A stretch of 5,684 nucleotides of DNA from the NCBI GenBank assembly GCA_025455285.1, contig JALOMU010000136.1, positions 1-5,684 on the forward strand, read 5' to 3'. Below, one piece after another: positions 1 through 5,684 of the stretch (positions are counted from its first letter, which is position 1; every line of letters begins with the position of its first letter). The notes beneath the pieces were generated by a model. It saw only the letters and a list, made by a program, of their open reading frames with translations. It had not been told where the DNA came from and did no database searches. The stretch comes from Flavihumibacter sp. (lineage in GTDB: Bacteria > Bacteroidota > Bacteroidia > Chitinophagales > Chitinophagaceae). The position numbers and the translations under genes were made by a program.

Positions 1-980
1 CGGATGGGCAGTACGAAAAAGCAGGTGCCCAGGTGTTGAATCGCGAAAAAATCTGGCAGGCGGATTGCCTCTTTTGCATTCAGCATCCGGAAGGAATGCC
101 AATGGAGCAACTCAGTCAAAAGATTCTGATCGGAGTTTACCAGCCACTCTATCATAAGGCAGTTATGGAACAGTGGGCCAAAGCAGGCATTACCAGTTTT
201 AGTCTGGATATGCTACCCCGTACAACCCGGGCGCAATCCATGGACGTTCTGAGTTCACAGGCCAATATTGCCGGATATAAAGCTGTACTGTTAGCTGCGG
301 CTACCTATCCCCGTTATTTTCCCTTATTTATGACAGCAGCCGGAAGTATTGCTCCGGCAAAAGTATTGGTGCTGGGAGCCGGCGTTGCTGGGTTACAGGC
401 GATCGCAACCGCACGCAGGTTAGGGGCAGTTGTTGAAGTGTTTGATACCCGGCCGGCTGTAAAGGAAGAAGTGAAAAGCCTGGGAGGAAAATTCATTGAA
501 GTGGAAGGTGCTGCAGATCCCAGTCAGGCAGGCGGCTATGCAGTTGAACAATCGGAAGAATTCAAACAGCGACAGCAACAGAAAATTGCGGAAAGCATCG
601 CGAAAGCAGATATCGTAATCACAACAGCGCAAATACCTGGCAAGGCTGCGCCGGTACTGGTTACAGACTACATGTTGGACGCGATGCGGGATGGGTCAGT
701 AATCATTGACCTTGCAGCTGCAACCGGGGGAAACACTACTAAAACAGAAAACAATAAAACGATTCGATACAAATGTGTAACCATTATCGGAAATTCCAAC
801 CTGGCGGCCACGCTTCCTTCAGATGCGAGCAAATTGTATGGCAAAAATATCCAGCAATTTCTGACACTGATAACAGGAGAAGCCGGCGTAGTAAAATTAA
901 ACTGGGAAGATGACCTGGTAAAAGGAGCCTGTATAACCCATGATCATGCGCTGGTACACGAGCGTGTAAAAGCGTTGTAA
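1..980 (+). CDS. pntA: NAD(P) transhydrogenase subunit alpha part 1 (domain dI), 5' partial
   Basis: This is the soluble NAD(H)-binding domain (dI) of proton-translocating transhydrogenase, which transfers hydride between NAD(H) and NADP(H) on the cytoplasmic side of the inner membrane. The reading frame is open from base 3, and the codons before the GTG at 33 still give family-like sequence (YEKAGAQVLNREKIWQAD), so the real start lies upstream and roughly 45-60 N-terminal residues are missing. Visible motifs are RAQSMDVLSSQAN (from base 228), the Rossmann fingerprint GAGVAG (375-392) followed by the acidic strand end VEVFDTRP, the mobile-loop region GGYAVEQSEEF, and TTAQIPGKAAP (621-653). 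The protein ends soon after the dI fold with no membrane helices, so alpha is naturally split: the membrane part is the next gene, 10 bases downstream. Alanine dehydrogenase shares this fold, but the pntAB-pntB context and the motifs settle the call. Confidence 0.97.
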   Translation, partial: DGQYEKAGAQVLNREKIWQADCLFCIQHPEGMPMEQLSQKILIGVYQPLYHKAVMEQWAKAGITSFSLDMLPRTTRAQSMDVLSSQANIAGYKAVLLAAATYPRYFPLFMTAAGSIAPAKVLVLGAGVAGLQAIATARRLGAVVEVFDTRPAVKEEVKSLGGKFIEVEGAADPSQAGGYAVEQSEEFKQRQQQKIAESIAKADIVITTAQIPGKAAPVLVTDYMLDAMRDGSVIIDLAAATGGNTTKTENNKTIRYKCVTIIGNSNLAATLPSDASKLYGKNIQQFLTLITGEAGVVKLNWEDDLVKGACITHDHALVHERVKAL

Positions 981-990
981 ACTCTTCTAT

Positions 991-1302
991 ATGGAAACAC
1001 TGCTGGAAAAAATTGCCTTGCACCAGGATTATATCTATATCGTGGTACTGATGATCTTCCTCGGAATTGAGGTGATCGGCCGCGTTCCCAGTGTATTACA
1101 TACTCCTTTAATGAGTGGAGCCAACGCCATTCACGGGGTAGTAATCATTGGAGCTATCATCGTAATGGGGAAAGCGGATCCCTCCAATTACCTGGCATTG
1201 GGGCTTGGTTTCCTTGCTGTGATCTTAGGAACACTCAATGTGGTGGGAGGATTTGTGGTAACGGATCGTATGCTGGAAATGTTCCGGCACAAACAAAAAT
1301 GA
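991..1302 (+). CDS. pntAB: NAD(P) transhydrogenase subunit alpha part 2 (membrane domain dIIa)
   Basis: This 103-residue membrane subunit supplies the alpha share of the proton channel (dII) and corresponds to the C-terminal helices of a fused PntA such as that of E. coli. Three hydrophobic segments are visible at about residues 13-30, 42-60 and 67-90. The family signature RVPSVLHTPLMSGANAIHG spans residues 31-49, and the C-terminal part GGFVVTDRMLEMF is also typical. Length is normal for a split alpha-2 subunit. The ATG lies 10 bases after the pntA stop and the gene ends 17 bases before pntB, so the three should be co-transcribed and made in matched amounts. There is no clear Shine-Dalgarno sequence before the start. 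His47 (in AIHG) sits where the E. coli alpha subunit, as I recall it, has a Ser; from memory it matches the channel histidine described in the Thermus enzyme. Confidence 0.96.
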   Translation: METLLEKIALHQDYIYIVVLMIFLGIEVIGRVPSVLHTPLMSGANAIHGVVIIGAIIVMGKADPSNYLALGLGFLAVILGTLNVVGGFVVTDRMLEMFRHKQK

Positions 1303-1319
1303 ATTAGTAAGATTAGCCT

Positions 1320-2765
1320 ATGTTGCTCACCGTTATATACCTGCTTGCTTCCGTAAGTTTTATCCTGGGATTAAAGATGTTGTCGAACCCTGCTTCCGCC
1401 CGGAAAGGCAACCTGATTGCGGCAGCTGGAATGGGACTGGCAATCCTTGGAACCATTTTTCTTTACGAGGAATCAGATGGAACAAGACTTGGCAACTATG
1501 GATGGATTTTTGGCGGATTGATCATCGGAACAATAATTGGCACACTGGCAGCTAAAAAAGTAAAGATGACTGCCATGCCGGAGATGGTGAGCTTGTTTAA
1601 TGGGATGGGAGGTGCCTGTGCGGCACTTATCTCCATAACCGAATTCAATCACCTGGCAGAAACCCTGCACCAGCCGCATGATGTTCAATTGGGAGAGATA
1701 TTTCCTGCAAGTGCAGCCTATAGTGCGTGGGTAGGAAAATCAATTGTGATTTTAGCAGGATTGATTATCGGATCGGTATCATTTTCTGGCAGTGTAATTG
1801 CCTGGGGTAAGCTGAATGGCAAGATTCACGATTTCGCATTCAAAGGACAGCATCTGATTAATGGCCTTTTGTTCCTGGTGTTATTGGGATTGGCAGGCTG
1901 GATTGCGGGGGTTTATGAAAATGCAAATACAACAGTATTCTATGTATTGTTGATTTTGTCCTTGTTATACGGTGTGTTCTTTGTGCTGCCTATTGGTGGA
2001 GCGGATATGCCGGTTGTGATTTCTTTACTGAATTCGTTTACCGGAGTAGCAGCCGCCTGTGGTGGATTTTTGTACAATAACAAAGCCATGTTAACAGGAG
2101 GAATACTGGTAGGAGCAGCAGGTACCTTGTTAACAATTCTGATGTGTAAAGCGATGAACCGCTCGCTGCTCAATGTGCTCATCGGATCCTTTGGAGGCCA
2201 TGCCGGGGGTGTTGCCGCCGCCAAGTCACAGGGCAATTATAAAGAAATAACGCTGTCTGATACTGCCATTCTATTGACATATGCGCATAAAGTGATGATT
2301 GTTCCAGGTTATGGACTTGCAGTAGCACAGGCGCAACATGCTTGTCACGAGTTAGAAAAACTGCTGACGGAAAAAGGAGTGGAAGTTAGATATGCCATTC
2401 ATCCCGTTGCGGGCAGGATGCCCGGACATATGAACGTGTTATTGGCGGAAGCCGATGTAGATTACGATCAGTTACTGGAAATGGAAGCAGCCAATGAACA
2501 ATTTTCCACTACCGACGTGGTGCTGGTATTGGGAGCGAATGATGTAGTGAATCCTGCCGCCAAAACGGATCCGGCATCGCCTATCTATGGGATGCCCATA
2601 TTGGAAGTGGAACTGGCAAAAAATTGTATAGTGAACAAGCGCAGTATGAAGCCTGGTTATGCCGGAATTGAGAATGAGCTTTTCTTTCAACCCAAGACCT
2701 CCATGTTGTTTGGAGATGCAAAAAAAGTGCTGGAGTCTATCAGTACGGAAATAAAAAATCTCTAA
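1320..2765 (+). CDS. pntB: NAD(P) transhydrogenase subunit beta (dII membrane part + dIII NADP-binding domain)
   Basis: This is the beta subunit of proton-translocating transhydrogenase, forming most of the membrane channel and the NADP(H) site. Its 481 residues are close to the usual length (E. coli about 462). Residues 1 to about 290 carry multiple hydrophobic helices with conserved signatures: VKMTAMPEMV (81-90), SFSGSVIAWGKL (154-165), IGGADMPVV (225-233, with Asp229), LLNS (236-239, with Asn238) and MCKAMNRS (275-282). The soluble dIII follows, with VPGYGLAVAQAQ (328-339), HPVAGRMPGHMNVLLAEA (361-378), the NADP-contact stretch GANDVVNPAA (405-414), SPIYGMP (420-426), KRSM (440-443) and GYAG (447-450 or one residue earlier). 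All motifs are intact and there is no frameshift. Asn94 (SLFNG) occupies the position of the E. coli proton-channel His91. The ATG at 1320 is chosen because it directly precedes the first hydrophobic helix and lies 17 bases after the pntAB stop. Confidence 0.98.
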   Translation: MLLTVIYLLASVSFILGLKMLSNPASARKGNLIAAAGMGLAILGTIFLYEESDGTRLGNYGWIFGGLIIGTIIGTLAAKKVKMTAMPEMVSLFNGMGGACAALISITEFNHLAETLHQPHDVQLGEIFPASAAYSAWVGKSIVILAGLIIGSVSFSGSVIAWGKLNGKIHDFAFKGQHLINGLLFLVLLGLAGWIAGVYENANTTVFYVLLILSLLYGVFFVLPIGGADMPVVISLLNSFTGVAAACGGFLYNNKAMLTGGILVGAAGTLLTILMCKAMNRSLLNVLIGSFGGHAGGVAAAKSQGNYKEITLSDTAILLTYAHKVMIVPGYGLAVAQAQHACHELEKLLTEKGVEVRYAIHPVAGRMPGHMNVLLAEADVDYDQLLEMEAANEQFSTTDVVLVLGANDVVNPAAKTDPASPIYGMPILEVELAKNCIVNKRSMKPGYAGIENELFFQPKTSMLFGDAKKVLESISTEIKNL

Positions 2766-2778
2766 GTCGTAGTTTTAC

Positions 2779-2791
2779 AAAAAAAAGATTG
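2779..2791 (+). promoter_or_regulatory. A-rich initiation region and TTG start of the methyltransferase gene
   Basis: A run of eight A (2779-2786) followed by GA directly precedes the TTG at 2789. There is no Shine-Dalgarno core at the normal spacing. A-rich leaders that stand in for a Shine-Dalgarno sequence are common in Bacteroidota. Starting at TTG keeps the IPPDFIRHM segment, which resembles the FPDAFLTQM segment near the N-terminus of E. coli RsmF as I recall it. The first in-frame ATG (2819) would remove that segment. The frame is also open further upstream into the pntB end, so the start is likely but not certain. Confidence 0.35.
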
Positions 2792-4162
2792 ACGATCCCT
2801 CCTGACTTTATTCGCCATATGGCTGGCACTCCCGGCTGGCAGGAAACAACTTATTGCAGCGTACTTGAAACCGGTGAGCAGGTGCAAAGCATACGGCTTA
2901 ATCCCCGCAAATGGACAGATCCACAGGCGCTTTCCTTTCCTGTAGAAGCTACTATACCCTGGACTCAAACTGGTTATTACCTTCCTGAACGCCCAAAATA
3001 TACGTTGGATCCACTTTTGCATGCAGGAGCCTATTACGTGCAGGAAGCCAGCAGTATGTTCCTGGAACAGGCAGTAAAACAGTTACTGCCGGAGCGTAGT
3101 GGAATTCGGGTGCTGGATCTGTGTGCCGCACCGGGTGGTAAATCAACACACCTTCTTTCCCTGTTACCGGATGACGCAGTACTGGTAAGCAATGAAGTGA
3201 TTAAATCAAGGGTAACCATACTGGAAGAAAACCTGGTGAAATGGGGGAATAGCAATCAATTAATTACGAACAATGATCCTCGTGATTTTACTGAATTAGG
3301 CGGATTGTTTGACTTGATTGTGGTTGATGCACCTTGCAGTGGGAGCGGCCTGTTTCGCAGAGATCCCAAAGCCATGGCAGAATGGTCGGAATCGGCAGTT
3401 GAGTTATGCAGTCAGCGACAAAAGCGCATACTCACGGATATATGGCCCTGTCTTAAAGAGGGAGGCCTGCTCATTTATTCAACCTGCTCCTATTCGTTAC
3501 AGGAAGATGAAGCATTAGCAGACTGGCTGTTATCTCAGGTGGAAGCGGAATCAGAACCGCTGCAGGTTGATCCTGCCTGGAATATTGTTGAAACGAAATC
3601 AGCACAAAAAGCCGCACACGGGTATCGGTTTTATCCCGACCAGGTGAGAGGGGAAGGGTTTTTTCTGACCGCTTTTCGAAAGCGGGAAGCTGCTGGTACA
3701 GCATCTGGGCGAAAAGGAAAGAATAAACTGGTTAAAGTGAGTAAACAGCAGGTAGAGGATATTTCAGAATGGTTGAAGCCCGGACTCAGCCAGTTTTACA
3801 TGATACAGGAGAATATGGTCGGGATGCCTGATCAGGTTGATACATTTTTAGCAGAACTTGGATCCCTGTATGTTCGTAGAGCAGGTGTAACATTAGGTAA
3901 ATGGGCGAACAGGAAATTTATCCCGGATCATGCCCTGGCATTGAGTAATGAAGTACATGAGGCTGTTAACCGGATCGAGTTATCAACAGCTCAGGCACTG
4001 CAGTATTTGCGAAAAGAAGAAATTCATGTGCAGGTTTCAACTCCAGGCTGGAACCTGGCTTGTTATAAGGGACTTGCACTTGGATGGCTGAAGGTGCTCC
4101 CGAACCGTTCCAATAATTATTATCCTAAGGAATGGCGAATTCTGATGCAATCCGGCAAGTAA
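2789..4162 (+). CDS. rsmF: NOP2/Sun family RNA (cytosine-5)-methyltransferase, RsmF-type
   Basis: This is a SAM-dependent enzyme that forms 5-methylcytosine in RNA; the RsmF relatives act on 16S rRNA, but the exact target here cannot be read from sequence. The N-terminal part has SIRLNPRKW (34-42) and YYVQEASSM (82-90), typical of the family. The SAM-binding motif DLCAAPGGKST is at 110-120, with the acidic residue of the next strand in SNEV (Glu136). The two family cysteines are both present: Cys183 in DAPCSGSGLFRRDPKA (180-195), which helps product release, and the nucleophile Cys233 in YSTCSYSLQEDEA (230-242). GYRFYPDQVRGEGFF (278-292) closes the catalytic domain. The C-terminal portion, from about residue 313, is RsmF-like and ends with NNYYPKEWRI (442-451), as in RsmF PUA-like tails. 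At 457 residues it is close to the E. coli length of about 479. It begins 23 bases after pntB with no terminator between, so read-through from the pnt operon is likely. A tRNA target in the same family is the main alternative. Confidence 0.9.
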   Translation: MTIPPDFIRHMAGTPGWQETTYCSVLETGEQVQSIRLNPRKWTDPQALSFPVEATIPWTQTGYYLPERPKYTLDPLLHAGAYYVQEASSMFLEQAVKQLLPERSGIRVLDLCAAPGGKSTHLLSLLPDDAVLVSNEVIKSRVTILEENLVKWGNSNQLITNNDPRDFTELGGLFDLIVVDAPCSGSGLFRRDPKAMAEWSESAVELCSQRQKRILTDIWPCLKEGGLLIYSTCSYSLQEDEALADWLLSQVEAESEPLQVDPAWNIVETKSAQKAAHGYRFYPDQVRGEGFFLTAFRKREAAGTASGRKGKNKLVKVSKQQVEDISEWLKPGLSQFYMIQENMVGMPDQVDTFLAELGSLYVRRAGVTLGKWANRKFIPDHALALSNEVHEAVNRIELSTAQALQYLRKEEIHVQVSTPGWNLACYKGLALGWLKVLPNRSNNYYPKEWRILMQSGK

Positions 4163-4241
4163 AAGCCTGTTAACCTGCTTTTGGCAGCTATTTTGCGGAG
4201 AATGCACCATATTTGCAGCAATACTAAAATTCATCGTCCTG

Positions 4242-5219
4242 ATGCAACAAAAGCCGATACTCTGGATATTGTTTTTATGTTTGAACCTAAGCAGCTTTGC
4301 CCAATCAAAATTAGAGGTGAAAGGCAAAACCCCTGATTTGTATCTTGAACATAAAGTAGTTGCCAAGGAAACCTGGTTCAGTGTTGGAAGGATGTATAAT
4401 TTGCATCCAAAGGAAATTGCTCCATTTAATAGTACTGATTTAAATACCGGCCTGAAGATTGGTCAACAATTGAAAATCCCCCTTATTGCCGGAAATTTTT
4501 CCCAGGATGAACGAAAAGAAGCGGATGAAGTATTGGTGCCGGTTTATCACCAGGTAGCAGAAGGAGAATGGATGTACCGGGTAAGTGTGAATCACAATAA
4601 AGTGGCACTTGACAAGCTGGAGAAATGGAATGGAATCACAAGGGACCAGGTTCGGTCTGGCATGCAATTGATTGTCGGCTTTCTGAAAGTAAAGCGGGAG
4701 CAGTCGGCATTGGCACAGCAAGCGGTGCAAAGCACAGCAGGCAAACAACCTTCAGTAGCGAGTCAACCAAAAGCACCAATTGAGCCTCCAAAAGAAGAAA
4801 AGCAGGTTGTTACAACCACGCAGACGCCCAAATCTACTACTGAGAAACCGGCTCCTGTGCCAGTATTGAAGCAGCAGGAACCAGTAGCTGTATCCGGATC
4901 AGTAGATTACAATGGCGGATTTTTTCGTTCCCAGTTTCGGAATGGTTCCAAATCAGCTACTGGTCAGGCTACCATATTCCGTAGCACCAGTGGTTGGAAA
5001 GATGGAAAGTATTACGCACTAATGGACAATGTGGCTGTTGGTACAATTGTTAAAATCCGTCATACCGGTTCTAACAAGGTAGTATATGCGAAAGTGTTGG
5101 GGCAATTATCTGATATTAAAGAAAATGCCGGACTTGTCATTCGAATCAGCAATGCCGCAGTTGCTGAATTGGGAGCAGGAAATGGAGAAGCACGGTTTAC
5201 TGTAGAAGTGCAATACTAA
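4242..5219 (+). CDS. Secreted LysM-repeat protein with C-terminal RlpA-like double-psi-barrel domain
   Basis: This is a 325-residue exported protein, probably bound to peptidoglycan in the periplasm. A signal peptide covers about residues 1-20: Lys4, a hydrophobic core, then SSFA before QS. There is no lipobox cysteine at the cleavage site. Two LysM-like repeats follow: 36-80 (EHKVVAKETWFSVGRMYNL to GQQLKIP) and a more divergent one at about 101-147 (YHQVAEGEWMYRVSVNH to GMQLIVGF). Residues 151-218 form a linker rich in Gln, Pro, Thr and Lys. The end, about 222-325, resembles an RlpA-type double-psi beta-barrel (SATGQATIF, VAVGTIVKIRHTGSNKVVYAKVLG, GLVIRISNAAVAELG). The segment matching the RlpA acidic motif NDRGPF reads LGQLSD, and no His is seen at the usual position, so I infer a binding rather than lytic role. 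The ATG at 4242 is chosen because it places the signal peptide at the N-terminus. The gene lies 79 bases after the methyltransferase and is followed at once by a terminator. LysM assignment is firm; the barrel assignment is tentative. Confidence 0.85.
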   Translation: MQQKPILWILFLCLNLSSFAQSKLEVKGKTPDLYLEHKVVAKETWFSVGRMYNLHPKEIAPFNSTDLNTGLKIGQQLKIPLIAGNFSQDERKEADEVLVPVYHQVAEGEWMYRVSVNHNKVALDKLEKWNGITRDQVRSGMQLIVGFLKVKREQSALAQQAVQSTAGKQPSVASQPKAPIEPPKEEKQVVTTTQTPKSTTEKPAPVPVLKQQEPVAVSGSVDYNGGFFRSQFRNGSKSATGQATIFRSTSGWKDGKYYALMDNVAVGTIVKIRHTGSNKVVYAKVLGQLSDIKENAGLVIRISNAAVAELGAGNGEARFTVEVQY

Positions 5220-5221
5220 TA

Positions 5222-5249
5222 AAAGAGGCTCCGATAACGGAGCCTCTTT
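5222..5249. terminator. Bidirectional intrinsic terminator between convergent genes
   Basis: A perfect 12-bp stem pairs AAAGAGGCTCCG (5222-5233) with CGGAGCCTCTTT (5238-5249) around an ATAA loop. On the + strand the stem ends in TTT followed by ATTTG; on the - strand it ends in TTTT followed by ATTAG, so both directions have a T-rich tail. It starts three bases after the LysM gene stop and ends 23 bases before the stop of the - strand gene, as expected for a shared terminator of two convergent transcripts. Confidence 0.9.
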
Positions 5250-5272
5250 ATTTGTCCAGATAACCGAGAAAT

Positions 5273-5684
5273 TTATTTTAATTCAAGACGAATCGTATCC
5301 ACGACAGTTGTTTGTCCAAGTGTAACCGTAATGTCTTTCTGAGCAGTATTAAAACTATCGGGAGCTGGATAATAATGCAGGGAATAGTTTCCTGCAGGGA
5401 TGTCGGAAAACTGGTAATTTCCCTGATTGGTGGCAGTTGTGGAGACCGTATCTGAACCCTGGAGAGCAAAAACAGTGGTAAGTACGGAATCAGGAGCAAC
5501 AAATCCTTTAACAATTCCACCGGAAGGAACAAAGGATAATACCCGGATAACTGGTTTGAGAATGTACTTGCCACTATTACCGGCTGGTACAATGGATTTC
5601 GCAGCGTCAAAATCTAAAACCAACCGGTACAATACACCGCCACTTAGTTCAGTATTTACTAAAACTTTTAATCCTGATTGCTGT
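5273..5684 (-). CDS. DUF4382 protein with C-terminal carboxypeptidase-regulatory-like domain, 5' partial
   Basis: This is the C-terminal part of a - strand gene whose start lies beyond the right edge. The frame is open to base 5684, and the codons upstream of the TTG at 5632 encode QQSGLKVLVNTELSGGV, which continues the domain. The segment LYRLVLDFDAAKSIV, then GKYILKPVIRV, is the recognisable end of DUF4382, a domain of unknown function found in secreted or lipid-anchored Bacteroidota proteins. The last roughly 75 residues (GGIVKGFV to TIRLELK) form a beta-rich unit with the pattern TNQGNYQFSDIPAGNYSLHYYP, typical of carboxypeptidase-regulatory or Cna-B-like sandwiches that act as rigid extracellular modules. 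No catalytic residues are evident. By family habit a lipoprotein signal would be expected in the missing N-terminus, but that cannot be seen. It converges on the LysM gene and shares its terminator. Its function is unknown. Confidence 0.85.
   Translation of the reverse strand, partial: QQSGLKVLVNTELSGGVLYRLVLDFDAAKSIVPAGNSGKYILKPVIRVLSFVPSGGIVKGFVAPDSVLTTVFALQGSDTVSTTATNQGNYQFSDIPAGNYSLHYYPAPDSFNTAQKDITVTLGQTTVVDTIRLELK

Noticed and set aside
980..991. The break between alpha-1 and alpha-2 could be a frameshift in a fused pntA.
   Set aside because: Both parts end and begin at natural domain borders, each has its own start and stop, and split alpha subunits are a known normal arrangement.
1940..2236. 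Antisense open frame of 98 codons inside pntB, with similar ones inside pntA and the methyltransferase gene.
   Set aside because: They lie opposite strongly conserved coding sequence, their translations are low-complexity or unlike known proteins, and they have no supporting context.
4161..4182. Inverted repeat AAAAGC / GCTTTT just after the methyltransferase stop, a possible terminator.
   Set aside because: The stem is only 6 bp with two G-C pairs and a 10-base loop, its T run lies inside the stem, and GG follows it. This is too weak to call a terminator.
4180..4215. Possible Bacteroidota-type promoter before the LysM gene: CATATTTG at 4208-4215 resembles TAnnTTTG.
   Set aside because: It has one mismatch in the -7 box, and no TTTG lies at the expected 17-19 base spacing upstream (those at 4180 and 4192 are too far and too near). 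A promoter may exist in this gap but cannot be placed.
5278..5610. Second - strand open frame overlapping the DUF4382 gene in another frame.
   Set aside because: Its translation is hydrophobic and irregular, while the overlapping frame gives recognisable DUF4382 and beta-sandwich sequence that continues to the window edge.

Overview
The window looks like an ordinary chromosomal stretch of a Bacteroidota bacterium, possibly Chitinophagaceae. This is inferred from a DUF4382-type secreted protein at the right edge, a LysM protein of the kind common in this phylum, mid-range GC, and the lack of clear Shine-Dalgarno sequences before most starts. No rRNA, tRNA, CRISPR array, insertion sequence or phage gene was seen.

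Left part (1-2765, + strand): a three-gene pnt operon for proton-translocating NAD(P) transhydrogenase in the split-alpha arrangement. It comprises pntA (alpha-1, NAD(H)-binding domain dI, 5' end cut by the window), pntAB (alpha-2, short membrane part) and pntB (beta, rest of the membrane domain plus the NADP(H)-binding domain dIII). The gaps are 10 and 17 bases, so the genes are almost certainly co-transcribed. Together the products form the inner-membrane enzyme that couples proton re-entry to hydride transfer from NADH to NADP+.

Middle (2789-4162, + strand): 23 bases after pntB lies a complete NOP2/Sun (RsmF-type) RNA 5-methylcytosine methyltransferase, apparently from a TTG start. It probably shares the pnt transcript by read-through, although there is no obvious functional link.

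Right part: after a 79-base gap comes a secreted protein (4242-5219, +) with a signal peptide, two LysM-like repeats, a Pro/Thr/Gln/Lys-rich linker and a C-terminal double-psi-barrel-like domain that appears to lack the RlpA catalytic residues. A perfect 12-bp hairpin (5222-5249) separates it from a convergent gene on the - strand (5273-5684). That gene is the C-terminal part of a DUF4382 protein with an added beta-sandwich-like tail, and its 5' end lies beyond the window.

I found no convincing new biological system. The points most worth a second look are the position of the proton-channel histidine in the transhydrogenase subunits, the apparently non-catalytic barrel in the LysM protein, and the start of the methyltransferase gene.
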